Shown here piece by piece: positions 47,304 to 58,083 of a stretch of DNA of 64,000 nt (position 1 is its first letter; each line of letters opens with the position of its first letter). The notes beneath the pieces were generated by a model. The model saw only the letters and a program-made list of their open reading frames with translations, was not told where the DNA came from and did not search any database. The stretch covers positions 6,725,491 through 6,789,490 of the forward strand of contig CM063246.1 in the NCBI GenBank assembly GCA_032158295.1, written 5' to 3'. Source of the stretch: Pycnopodia helianthoides (taxonomy: Eukaryota; Echinodermata; Asteroidea; Forcipulatida; Asteriidae). Both the position numbers and the translations under genes were made by a program.

Positions 47304-47489
47304 GGGCCCAATTTTATAGAGCTGCTCAAAAACATGCTGGCACAACAAAATTATGCTTACCAGAATAATGTTACCAGCCAAACTACTATGTCACCTGTAC
47401 CGTTTGTGACTAGTATCCTGCTCATTTCTGCTCAGCAAAAAATTGTTAAACAAAACTTTCTGCTTGAGAAGCTCTATAAAATTGGGCCC
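47304..47489. mobile_element. MITE family 2, copy in the CPSF1 3' flank
   Basis: 186 bp between two GGGCCC ends. Confidence 0.88.
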
Positions 47490-47552
47490 AGGTGTCTGAA
47501 GATGCATACCTTATTGTTTAACCTTGACGTCAGTGCATTTATCTATCAACCG

Positions 47553-47745
47553 GGGCCCAATTTCATAGAGTTACTTAAGCACACAAAGCAGCTAAGCACA
47601 ACAAAATTATGCTTACCAGAAAAAGGTTACCAGCCAAACTACCATGTCACATGTACAATTTGTGACTGGTATCCTGCCCATTTCTGCTAAGCAGACAATT
47701 GTTAAGCAATATTTTCTGCTTAAGCAGCTCTATGAAATTGGGCCC
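47553..47745. mobile_element. MITE family 2, second copy in the CPSF1 3' flank
   Basis: 193 bp between two GGGCCC ends, only 64 bp from the previous copy and in the same orientation. Confidence 0.88.
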
Positions 47746-47966
47746 AGTATAAAGGCTTTACAATTGTTAAACAAGATTTGAAAAGCCACAAAATAGTAGT
47801 TCTAGTCCTCATTGTTAAAGGTCTAGTGAATCTAGAAATAATCCTGGCATTAACATGGATGTCAATTAAAGCTGTGTCGCAGATATCTAAAATCGCTCCA
47901 GTACTAGGGCATTCAATATCAACATGTCTTGGAATGTGAAGACTTAAAAGTCCTACGGATGTCACC

Positions 47967-50900
47967 TTAGAAATGTGTTGTTAATCTCTCAACATCCATC
48001 AAGTCATCCATAATCTGAGGAGAAAATTATACATGAAACCGATTCAAAATGGAAATACATGTAGCTAGTAAAAGCGTCCAAACAAGTCATAAACTGTTTA
48101 CATTTACATGTTTAGAGTACTTAAACAGGCATTTCATAATGAATGTGTATGTTTGATTACAAGATATTTGTCAACGGAGTTGACCGAGAACGATTGGTCC
48201 ACAGTGTTGGTGATGTAACATTGACAACTTAGTGGCTGTTTTGGGTATAAGAATGTTAACAATCTTTAAGGAAGAAGACAAAAAAGAAGACTCCAGGAGC
48301 AACAATGGACATTTATGATGCTGCAGTCATCCCTGAGTTAAGACTCAACTACGATCTTACCTGATCCACAGAGGTACCAATCTTCTTAGCCAATTCATTC
48401 TTCTCTACCACACTGAGGTAGGTGTATCGATACAGGAGGTCACCATCTAGAATATTACGATGTGGATTACTCAGCATACGTTGATGGGATACAATATGCC
48501 TGAGAAACAAAGCACAAAATAACCTGAGATGGCAGTCGATGCTTACAAATAAAACGACATCCAAATAATAGTGACTCCAGTTGCTTGAGTTGTGACTATG
48601 GCTAATATAAATGGCTGCTTCAACAGTACTACTTCAGTCATGAGCCACAGCCAACACCCAGGTTAGTAACTATTTGGTAATGGTATCAGACTGAATCTGA
48701 ATTATATAGTCAGCAAACTTGACCATCCTTATGGAAACATCACACCAACTTTTTTAAAGAAGACAAGAAAGAGTTTTAGATGTGGGAGGAAAACTCCAAA
48801 TAGGGAACACCCAGGCAGTCAGGTAGGGACTGAAAACACAATCCACATGCAAGGCTCTAGTCCCAAGAATCAAACCAGAATCCACAGAAGTGAACTGCAG
48901 GGAAGAAACCACTGAGCCCACCTGAATGCTCGACCGTAAATATAAATCAATTTGTTTTATATAAAGAAGGCAGTTTGTCATCATGTAGTATTGACATCCT
49001 AAATGACATCAACATTTTTAAGTTGGGAAGGTAGTGCATTCTGCTCTACCAGCCAGGCTCATAGTGGATGATACCCATGCCTACATCCTTACGGACTGTG
49101 AAGGGGGTAAACCTGTTTCAGCCCCAGGAGTAGGTTGCAAGCGTGCCCCTGGTGACAGTTGATTTGGGTCAACAGCCCAAATCAGTTAAGTGTAGCCTTC
49201 ACCTTGAAATGGCCGTTCGGGCCTTGTGAGTAAGACGATTTCTCATAACAAAAATCAAACATCAGGCATTTGTAGGACTCCATCATCCTAGTTGCCTATT
49301 TAGGAATGAAAAAACATCAGCACATTTTTGAGACTTGACTACCTGTGGGATCTTGGATTGAGTCCTCCCATATGCATAACGCTCGTAGTCAGCGCATTCT
49401 GCAACATCAGAAGTCGTCTGTAAACTTTCTCTGTCATCGGAAGCAGCATACCAAGACTACCATCTAAAGATGCTGTGGTAGAAACGAAAACAACGTCAAG
49501 ATTTCGGGCATCTCAAAGCGCTTATTGTTATTTTTGAAGACAGGTTTTTGAGTTTTGAGTTTTTGGAATGATGAGACTAATTTATTTAGTACCTTATGAG
49601 GGTTACAAGGTGCTGCAGTGCATACAGCAGCCATTGCCAGTCAACACCAGAGCAAACCCCTTCTCTTAGTGATAAGCGCACTGGGTTCTTTTACGTGCAT
49701 TACACAACACATGGGACCTACGGCTTTACGTCCAATCCGAAGGACAAAGCAATAATGTTTGTGTCTTGCATAAGGACACAAGTGTCAAGACCGGTACTCA
49801 AACTCACACTCTGCTGATCAGAAACACCAGAGCTTGAGTCCAGTGCGCTTGACCGCTCGGCCACAACACACCAATGGAATATCTATCTTTATAGTGTAAG
49901 ATACATACCATAACAAACAACGTGTCTCCGTTCAGCTGGACCTGAGATTGGTTTACTGGATGCAGGATCACTTAACTTACATCGTACACGCACAAAGGTA
50001 TTAACATGGCTGCCAATATTAATGTCTGCTCTACGTAAGAGTCGCGTTCCACCACAGCTCTCCCGAGCTATAAAAACATAAAAGACACAAATGGTAGAGT
50101 TAGAATCAATCGTCACCATTTTCTTGATCTGATCTTTTGATGTACATTTTTCTGTGGCTGTGATATTTAGAGAGATATGGTTAGTCAGTTTCAAAAGTAC
50201 ATGTATCTCCCCGCCCCCGCCCCCCTTTCCAAATCTCCAACCAACCCTCACTTTAAGGCGTAGATGCATGTTTATTAAAAACGGCTCCAACACATCGAAT
50301 AACAAAACAAAACTAGACATTCAGTTTTGTTCGTGAGTGATGTCATCAAATGTGACTGAATGAATTGGTGACATTTCAACTTATCAACCCAATGTCTGGT
50401 TCAGAGTAAGATTCTTCCCCAATATAAAACTTCAACTTCCGGTTTGAACTGGAAGTCAAGGTCAAATGGGGGTCACACTCTGTGTAGCGTTTGTGAAGTT
50501 TTTGAAGACAATTACGATGTTTTATAGATTGAAAAATCCATTGTTTGTTTAAAGGAACATTACAGAATTGGTAAGAACAAAATTTGTAAAATATACTTTT
50601 TGATCACAGATTTACATAAGATTTACACAGTCTAATGATGATAGTAGAAAACATCCCTAGAAATATTTCTGTCTGAAATGCCATATTTGCCGAGAAATGA
50701 ATTTAAACTAATTTTCCGATTGGAGTTTATCGCTCAGTGAGCGTTTTATTCATTTGTTGAAGCTATTATGATTTCATGCAAATGTGTAATCGGTTTTTCA
50801 CTATTTTCTCGTGACCCAGATGGCCGATCGATCTCAAACTTCTACAGGTTTGTCAGTTTATGTATATGGTGGATTATATAAAATGCTTACCCTGCCAGCA

Positions 50901-51455
50901 ACTGTTTTGTTAGCAAAAACCAATTCTGTAATGTTCCTTTAAGAAGTTATGATTTTTTCAACTAATGAACATCAACTTCCAGTTTGAACCTGAAGTCATA
51001 GTCAACTGGATCTACAAATTTTGTAGCATTTGTCGACCTTTTGAAGACCTTAACAATGATGTATAAATTGTGAAAAACCAATGTGTGGTTAAAAAGTTGA
51101 GATTTTTTCAAATTAAACTTCCGATTTCAGTAGGAAGTCAAGGTCAAATGGGGTCACATTTTGTGTAAAGCTTGTTGAAACTTTAAAGACCTGTCTAATG
51201 ACGTAAAAATTTGAAAAAATCCATTGTGTGGTATTCAAGGTTAAATGGGGTCATATTATGAGAAAAAAAACCAACAAAAACAAGAGGTGTCCGTGCTTGT
51301 ATTGCACGAACACCTATTTACTCCCCCTTCACCCTTCCTTTCCCCCGCCCCTCCTAACCTAACTTCAAACTAAAAACTGTTGTTGAAAAAAAAGATTATA
51401 TTCTTACCTCCTGGATGGTAGTGATATAAAATTAGATTCTTGTCAACATCAGAAG
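47967..51455 (-). CDS. CPSF1: CPSF1 (CPSF 160 kDa), last five exons; 5' part not in window
   Basis: C-terminal part of the scaffold subunit of the pre-mRNA cleavage and polyadenylation specificity factor, a nuclear beta-propeller protein. Exons in transcript order: 51455-51408, 50067-49909, 49472-49343, 48499-48361, 48014-47967; phases join and give 173 residues plus stop. Landmarks: [56 protein letters not shown] (two motifs), [23 protein letters not shown] and the terminal [12 protein letters not shown], all typical of metazoan CPSF1 ends. The first exon starts in phase 1 after TTGACAG, so more exons are needed, but I found none on the minus strand up to 64000. The gene either continues beyond the window, spanning the receptor array in one intron, or is a truncated copy. 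Introns contain a TTAA foldback element and SINEs. Confidence 0.92.
48769..48930 (-). mobile_element. SINE family B, copy 5
   Basis: Inverted copy in a CPSF1 intron, ending in the CCCACATCTAAAACT-type tail. Confidence 0.8.
48937..49340. other. CPSF1 intron segment without recognised element
   Basis: Contains GGTTGCAAGCGTGCCCCTGG and neighbouring text of the kind seen in dispersed repeats, but there is no second copy in this window to confirm. Confidence 0.35.
49585..49871 (-). mobile_element. SINE family A, body type I, shortened
   Basis: Head present at the right end; 3' portion eroded. CPSF1 intron. Confidence 0.82.
50400..51270. repeat. Degenerate tandem repeat, about 150-bp units, split by a MITE
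   Basis: TTCCGGTTTGAACTGGAAGT, GAAGTCAAGGTCAAATGGGG and similar strings recur three or four times around the TTAA element at 50553-50938. CPSF1 intron. Confidence 0.75.
50553..50938 (-). mobile_element. MITE family 1, copy 7
   Basis: 386 bp, inverted, in a CPSF1 intron. It splits a degenerate tandem repeat (50400-51270) at a TTAA. Confidence 0.9.
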
Positions 51456-51544
51456 CTGTCAATAAAACCAAAAACAAAACATCTTTAGATTAAAATTAAA
51501 TGACACCAGTTGCAGAAATGAAAAAAAAAAAATGTTCTTTCAAA

Positions 51545-51853
51545 TTCTTATGAAATAACTTACCTGACTGAAAGAACATAACTATTTTCCCTAAGTATCC
51601 AGTGAAGTTTTGCCAGGTATTATTTTGTTCTAAAGAAAAATGCAATTTATATCATTTTGAAGCGATGGTTGGCCAACCATCATATCATATGCTTTAATAC
51701 GGCAAGTCCAGTCTGCTCACAATTTTCTCGGAAGTCGCAAACTGACAAATGTAAACAGGTCGGTGGAATGATATTTCATTTTAAACATTTAAAATCTATC
51801 CACAAATCCACATTATTTGTAAATACAACAATTACCAATGGTGTAATTTCCCT
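51545..51853 (-). mobile_element. Partial TTAA-type foldback element
   Basis: The right end reads, on the minus strand, TTAA then AGGGAAATTACACCATTGG, and the interior palindrome GATGGTTGGCCAACCATC is intact. The other end is missing, so it is truncated. Confidence 0.55.
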
Positions 51854-52029
51854 TTAAAGAGTTCACTATTTGAACCAACAGTGTTAAGATTTTCATCTAG
51901 TCACTTAGAATACACCTTTTGAGGTTTAGTACAACTTGGGAGAAAAACAATGTTTTTTAAACTAAAAGATTATTTGATATTTTTTAATTTACTCCCCCCC
52001 CCCAACTGAGGAGTTCCACCAAATTGGAC

Positions 52030-52380
52030 CAGTTCCTTCTTGTTTTGATTGCAGTACACCAATTAAGCCCAAGTTTCTAGCTCTTTTTATCAGTTACCAA
52101 TATGGATGACAATTTAATATCAAGTCTTTACAACACAGTGTCATCGTTTGAGTGTACTATAAATATAATCAACAACATGCAACCAGACCCTAATAATTGA
52201 GTGATGCTTGAACCTTTTACTGACTTCAAATGAAGGAATATTCTGAATAAGTCCTTCTAATTGACATGTTGAAGCCAACAACTGATTTATTGCAATTAAC
52301 TGAATATAAAGACTTAGTTCATCACTCAGTCCGTAAGCACTAGACACTACTCAGCTTTCAAGATGCATTCAAATGAGCAC
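52030..52380 (+). repeat. Receptor cassette block A, copy 1
   Basis: Starts near TTGTTTTGATTGCAGTAC (which resembles a splice acceptor), runs through CCAATTAAGCCC and the TATA-like motif, and ends before the 137-bp repeats. Matches 56562-56950 and 61636-62010, so it was duplicated together with the receptors. Confidence 0.8.
52158..52165 (+). promoter_or_regulatory. Conserved TATA-like sequence upstream of GPCR 1
   Basis: GAGTGTACTATAAATATAAT recurs unchanged in all three receptor cassettes, embedded in a conserved block with little coding potential. It lies about 1.7 kb upstream of the ATG, so a promoter here would require a 5' UTR intron or a long leader across the repeat array. Function is inferred. 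Confidence 0.4.
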
Positions 52381-52429
52381 TAACACAGATATGTCACACT
52401 ACTATTGCTAAAAGAGATTGACAAACACA

Positions 52430-53525
52430 GAAAGTATCAAACTAACACTCCAGTTATAATAATACATAAGCTATCCATCTTTGCTTCTATGAGTGAGTTT
52501 AGTATGACCATCAGACGAGAGATGAATGGCAGTGATTTCTGGCCGTGATGAACTCAGAGTTTGATTTGTATCAAACTAGCACTCCAGCAACATTAAGACA
52601 TAAATTGATCATCTTTGCTTCTAAGTGAGTTTAGGATGACCATCAGTTGAGAGAAGACAGGATTGGCAGTGATTTCTGGTCGCAATAAACTCAGAGTTTA
52701 ATTTGTATCAAACTAGCACTCCAGCAACATTAAGACAAAAATTGATCATCTTTGCTTCTAAGTGAGTTTAGGATGACCATCAGTTGAGAGAAGACAGGAT
52801 TGGCAGTGATTTCTGGTCGCGATAAAATCAGAGTTTGATTTGAATCAAACTAGCACTCCAGCAACATTAAGACATAAATTAACCATCTCTGCTTCTAAGT
52901 GAGTTTAGGATGACCATCAGTTGAGAGACGACAGGATTGGCAGTGATTTCTGGCCATGATAAACTAAGAGTTTCACTTCTATCAAACTAGCACTCCAGCA
53001 ACATTAAGACATAAATTGACCATCTCTGCTTCTAAGTGAGTTTAGGATGACCATCAGCTGAGAGACGACTAGATTGGCAGTGATTTCTGGCCATGATAAA
53101 CTCAGAGTTTGATTTGTATCAAACTAGCACTCCAGCAACATTACGACATAAATTGACCATCTCTGCTTCTAAGTGAGTTTAGGATAACCATCAGTTGAGA
53201 GACGACTAGATTGGCAGTGATTTCTGGCCATGATAAACTCAGAGTTTGATTTGTATCATAACTAGCACTCCAGCAACGTTAATATATAAATTGATCATCT
53301 TTGCTTCTAAGTGAGTTTAGGATGACCATCAGTTGAGAGACGACTGGATTGGCAGTGATTTCTGGCCATGATAAACTAAGAGTTTCACTTCTATCAAACT
53401 AGCACTCCAGCAACATTCAGACATAAAGTGATCATTTTTGCTTCTGAGTGAGTTTAGGATGACCATTAGTGGAGAGAGGACTGGATTTGCAGTGATTTCT
53501 TGCCGAATGAACTCAGAGTTTGATT
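52430..53525 (+). repeat. 137-bp tandem repeat array upstream of GPCR 1 (about 8 units)
   Basis: Units begin TCAAACTAGCACTCCAGCAA and include GAGTTTAGGATGACCATCAG and GCAGTGATTTCTGG. Unit starts at 52571 and 52708 give the period. These core strings are nearly invariant, whereas the unit ends vary. Confidence 0.9.
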
Positions 53526-53865
53526 TGATTACTAATGAAGTAACAAGTCAGTGTGTTCATTGCAGTAAACTGTCCAGTCAGTGTCTTCAATAATCACTTC
53601 CTACGACTGAAATCTGCTCATTACAACTTATCAACTTGGCTCGACATGCTGGGACTATTCTGTATTACTATTCAAAGTGAAAGCTACATGCATTAGACCA
53701 TGTGCTTTAAAAGAGAACTAAAGATCTAGAAAATCAGCTTAGAAATGATGACACTGTGCTACCCACAATCTTCTTCAAGATGACAAACCTTTGATTGTTA
53801 GAAAGGTCTTTAGCAAAATGGACCTTCATAAACAAAAGAGCTGAATTGGAATAAAATAAGACAAG
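53526..53865 (+). promoter_or_regulatory. Conserved 5' flank of GPCR 1
   Basis: From ACTAATGAAGTAAC to the ATG this flank matches 63386-63735 closely and 57690-58083 partly. It contains the shared AAAGTGAAAGCTACATGCAT and CTACCCACAATCTT. It is probably a proximal 5' UTR or promoter, inferred from conservation between copies. Confidence 0.5.
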
Positions 53866-54909
53866 ATGAATGTATCAGAGATGAATTTCACAACATCGAC
53901 AACCAGTGACAGTGAGGACATTGATGCTATTAAGGTAGTATGTTATGTGATTATTGTACTAGGATTCTTTGGAGTACTTGGGAACATCTTGGTCTGTGTT
54001 GTAATTCTTCGGGTCAAATTTCTGCAGAATATGACAAATTATTTACTGGTCAACTTGGCTGTTGCTGATACTGTATCTTGCATTGTTGCATGCTTTCACT
54101 ACCTTGTTGCCAATAAAAATTGTGTAATTGTACAATTTGCACCGCAAAGTACTTTTCGGAAAGACTTGTTTTGTAGAATTTTGGCGAGCTCATTTTTAGT
54201 GTGGAGTTGCAGCTTCTGTACAGGGTACAGTCTATGTTTAGTTACATTTGAAAAATATATTGCTTTAGTTCAACCACTTCAGTATCGGAGAAAATTAACA
54301 AAGAAACGGATAAAGGTTCTTCTTGCTTTGGTGTGGGTAGGGTCATTAGTTGTTTCTCTTCCGTTCCTTTTTACAGATGGAGCTAGCCCTAATCCCAATC
54401 AGGCATGTAGAGGTAGCTCTTACTACCATCCCTCACTTCAAATTATACACAGCCTAGTTGTATTTCTTGCATATTACTTGGTTCCAATTGTATTCATGTG
54501 TTGGGCATACTTTAAGATACAAGCAACGTTAAACAAACAAGCTAAATACTTGAAGCAACAAAATGTCAAAGAAGCTGCCATGAGTCTCCTGGTTGCTAGG
54601 CAACGCTTAGTGAGCATGCTTAAGATAGTAGTTGGCGCCCTCATAGTTCTGTGGACTCCAGTTTATTTGACTGAAATGATTTGCCCAATTTATAATCTTG
54701 AGTCTAATTTAGTGCCTATCTGTAACTCTGATATGATAAAATTACTCAATGAGATTTTTAATATTCTGTTTTATTTGAATTCTGTAATAAACCCTGTCAT
54801 CTATGAGTTTAAGTACAAGAAGTTCCGTCAAGGATTGAAAGAAGTTTTTGGTTGCCATGTTAAGAGAAAAGAAAACAAAGTCACTATTCAGATGGAAAGG
54901 AGGATGTAA
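53866..54909 (+). CDS. Class A (rhodopsin-like) GPCR 1, orphan, single exon, intact
   Basis: 347-residue seven-transmembrane receptor in one exon, for an unknown ligand at the plasma membrane. Landmarks: N-glycosylation sites at Asn2 and Asn7; TM1 GN (Asn40); TM2 NLAVAD (Asp68); the likely Cys103-Cys181 disulfide; TM3 end Glu-Lys-Tyr (129-131) where DRY is usual; a proline in TM5 (PIVF); TM6 LWTP (262-265) in place of CWxP; TM7 NPVIY (309-313); Cys330 as a possible palmitoylation site; and a basic tail. Asn40, Asp68, the Cys pair, Trp263 and NPxxY are all present, so it looks functional. The fold resembles neuropeptide or monoamine-type orphan receptors, but I cannot name a ligand. It is about 90% identical by eye to the next two copies. 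TATA-like block and 137-bp repeat array lie upstream. Confidence 0.93.
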   Translation: MNVSEMNFTTSTTSDSEDIDAIKVVCYVIIVLGFFGVLGNILVCVVILRVKFLQNMTNYLLVNLAVADTVSCIVACFHYLVANKNCVIVQFAPQSTFRKDLFCRILASSFLVWSCSFCTGYSLCLVTFEKYIALVQPLQYRRKLTKKRIKVLLALVWVGSLVVSLPFLFTDGASPNPNQACRGSSYYHPSLQIIHSLVVFLAYYLVPIVFMCWAYFKIQATLNKQAKYLKQQNVKEAAMSLLVARQRLVSMLKIVVGALIVLWTPVYLTEMICPIYNLESNLVPICNSDMIKLLNEIFNILFYLNSVINPVIYEFKYKKFRQGLKEVFGCHVKRKENKVTIQMERRM

Positions 54910-54969
54910 GTTATCTCAATGATAAGTTTGTATGAATTCTTCTACAGATCAAGCTCTCTCATTCACAGT

Positions 54970-55045
54970 TCAAAACTCTGTTCCCCATCCTTTTTAACAG
55001 TTAGGCATACAAAAAAGATATACAAGCCACTCTCTACAGAACTGC
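54970..55045 (+). pseudogene. Short GPCR pseudogene remnant after receptor 1
   Basis: The piece TCCCCATCCTTTTT to ACAGAACTGC, including ACAAGCCACTCTCTACAG, matches 59690-59755 inside the larger pseudogene. It marks the same position in the duplicated unit with most of the pseudogene deleted. Confidence 0.6.
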
Positions 55046-55049
55046 TACA

Positions 55050-55600
55050 GTTCATCTAGGTCATCAAGGTTAAATCTAGGTCATCTAGGTCATCTGAGTT
55101 TCATCTAGGTCATCTGACTTTCATCTAGGTCAGCTAGGTCATCTGAGTTTCATCTAGGTCATCTGAGTCCCCATGGTTTACTTTATTTCCAACCATGTTT
55201 ACAACAGTAAACCCTGGGAGGGAAACTCCTTACTTGGACCCTGATTGGACAACGACTTTACAATATTAGCATATGTTCCATATTCATAGTATCTAGAAGA
55301 ATTACAACGTACAGTTATTAAATCTGGTACCGGACTACGAGACTATGACGAAGATGTGAATTTCGGAGAGCAGCCAGACTATTCTAATTTGCATATGTAT
55401 CGAAAAATTTTGAAAATGCAAATGATCCAATACTAGGGTGAGAGAGTGGTCAACCTCGTACTGCTCAACACACCCTGGGGATGAGGTTGGGTCATCTGAG
55501 TTTTATCTAGGTTATCTAGGTCATGTGAGTTTCATCTACTAGGTCATCTGAGTTTCATCTAGGTCATCTAGGTCAACCAGGTTTCATTTATCTGGGTGGG
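55050..55600 (+). repeat. CATCTAGGT-type short tandem repeats after GPCR 1, interrupted
   Basis: Two clusters (about 55055-55170 and 55490-55595) of TCATCTAGGTCATCTGAGTT-like units. About 320 bp of unique sequence separates them. Confidence 0.85.
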
Positions 55601-56099
55601 ATAAGGTTCTAGAACTCTCTGTGAGTATCATTTTCTCTTAAATTGTATTCTGATTTGAGAAATATTGATTTGAAACGGTATATATTGTAAACTTGTGTGT
55701 GTAGCCAGCCTCGTGTTGTGCTGACCTTTTGACCTATTAGTCTTTAAATAAGTGACTGTGCTATTTTTTGTTAAAGGTATTCTGTATTCAATGTGCTGTA
55801 TTGCATTGAAGGATTAAATCAGTAAAGGAGATCACCTTATATATTTGATGCATCTTATGGAATTTGTTGCTTGCATATTGTAATTTGGTCAGTGCTCATC
55901 CTTTTTTAATAGAGGACTGGCCTCCTTCGCATTTCTCTACATTAACAAATGGATTGAAATTGTTTTGCGCCTTTGTGCAAATAAGTTGATCAGCCAAATT
56001 ATCACGTAATTAATACAGATTATGATTGGTTCCCTCCTCAGTTTTGCTATGCAGACAAATTTGTTAATTATTCTAATGAACAACTTTGTGAAATTGGAC
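55601..56099. other. Interval with no recognised feature
   Basis: AT-rich sequence between the CATCTAGGT repeats and the segmental copy. I see no gene, SINE or foldback element in it. Confidence 0.5.
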
Positions 56100-56561
56100 A
56101 AAAGGTAGCTTACAATGAAAAGTGCACAATAGAACTAAAGCTGATTTTGTGTCATATTGACCGTGGGTGACACTCTAACCTCAGATTTGTGCAGATTTGT
56201 TATGAAAAAGACGAGGAAACCCCTCAACTTTGTACATTGTTCACAGTTATCTATGGCACTGAAATTAAGAAAAAAGAAAAGTAAATCAGCTGGCGCGCAT
56301 CACTGCACCTACATGTAGCTTGCTGCAGTAGTACCAGTTACATTCACTGTGTTAATACTAAGATGTTTAGAGAAACTGTTGTGTTGCAGCAGTAAAAGGT
56401 TACCAGCATAAATGCCATCACCGTGTGATGCACATAGCTTGTGGCTGGTTCCCTAAATAGTACTGTTTACTATCGTTCAACACCCCAAAAAACAAAAAAC
56501 AAAACAACAAAACAAACAAACACAACTACCCCTGAAAAGTTTCACCAGTTTTAGCAACAGT

Positions 56562-56950
56562 TTCTTCTTGTTTTGATTGCAGTACTCCAATTAAGCCCAA
56601 GTTTCTAGCTCTTTTTATTCAGTTGCCAATATGGATGACAAGTTAATATCAAGTCCTTACAACACAGTGTCATCGTTTGAGTGTACTATAAATATAATCA
56701 ACAACATGCAACTCAACCCTAATAATTGAGTGGCATCTTTAACCTTTTAACTGACTTCAAATGAAGGAATAATATTCCTTGATTTTCTGAATAGGACAAT
56801 CTAATTGACATGTTCAGACCAACAACTAACTTTTTGCAATTAGCTGAGTATATAAAAAAAAATGTTGTTTGATCACACATTCATTACACGATAGACTTTT
56901 CTCAGTGTACAAAGAGATTGGTTAGTTGATCTTTGTTGTTAAGATGCAAT
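56562..56950 (+). repeat. Receptor cassette block A, copy 2
   Basis: Copy of 52030-52380 with small indels. Confidence 0.8.
56687..56694 (+). promoter_or_regulatory. Conserved TATA-like sequence upstream of GPCR 2
   Basis: Same TATAAATA context as at 52158, about 1.4 kb upstream of the receptor start. Confidence 0.4.
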
Positions 56951-57014
56951 CAAAAAGCCGTGAACACCCTTTCAAAAAGCCTCCGAATCTTCAATACACA
57001 AGTTAAACAATATA

Positions 57015-57680
57015 TGCTTCAAAACTAGCACTCCAGCAAAATTAAGACATAAATTGATCATCTTTGCTTCTAAGTGAGTTTAGGATCACCATCAGTTGAG
57101 AGACGACTGGATTGGAAGTGACTTCTAGCTTTGATGAACTCAGAGATTCACTTGTATCAAAGTAGCACTCCAGCAACATTAAGACATAAATTTACCATCT
57201 TTGCTTCTCAGTAAGTTTAGGATGACCATCAGTTGAGAGACAACTCTGCAGTGATTCTGGCCGTGGTAAACTCATGGTTTGGATTTGTATCAAACTAACA
57301 CTCCAGCAACGTTAATATATAAAATTTATTATCTTTGCTTCTCAGTGAGTTTAGGATCACCATCAGTTGAGAGACGACTGGATTGGCAGTGATTTCTAGC
57401 TTTGATGAACTCAGAGTTTCACTTGTATCAAACTAGCACTCCAGCAGCAATAAGACATTAATTTACCGTCTTTGCTTCTAAGTGAGTTTAGGATGACCAT
57501 CAGTTGAGAGACGATTGGATTGGCAGTGATTTCTGGCCAAGATGAACTCAGAGTTTGATTTGAATCAAACTAGCACTCCAGCAACATCAAGACATAAATT
57601 GATCATCTTTGCTTCTCAGTGAGTTTAGGATGATCATCAGTTGAAAGATACTGGATTGGCAGTGATTTTTGGCCATCAAT
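57015..57680 (+). repeat. 137-bp tandem repeat array upstream of GPCR 2 (about 5 units)
   Basis: Same unit family as 52430-53525, with fewer copies. Confidence 0.9.
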
Positions 57681-58083
57681 TGTAAGTTTCTACTAAGCTA
57701 GAGCAACTCTCTCCACAAACAGAAAGGCATACTTCATGAAGTACAGTAATTTATTTCAGGATATTTGTTTGGGTTCTTAAATTCGGTATAGATATATGAA
57801 TCCTTAAAATAAGCAACTCTTTGTGGCTGCAACAACAACTTGACGTGTTATGCTGGGAATATTCTAAATCAATACTCAAAAGGTGAAAGCTACATAACAC
57901 CATGTGTATAACACCATGTGCTTTATGAGAGAAAAACAAATTCAGAAAATCAGCTTAGAAAAGATGTCACTGTGACACCCACAATCTTATGCAATTTGAA
58001 CACATCTTAAATCGTCAGAACAAAGTGGACCTTCTCAAAGGAAAGAACTGGATTATTTCTAACTTGAAATTTTATTAGACAAG

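Noticed and set aside
47283..47690. 135-codon frame in the CPSF1 3' flank
   Set aside because: It is made of two copies of the GGGCCC-ended MITE.
51575..51640. Candidate extra CPSF1 exon (TAG acceptor, GTAAG donor, open frame)
   Set aside because: The translation does not resemble CPSF1, and the segment belongs to a truncated foldback element.
52430..53525. CRISPR-like array
   Set aside because: Units are 137 bp and contiguous without unique spacers, in a eukaryotic context; it is a minisatellite or satellite.
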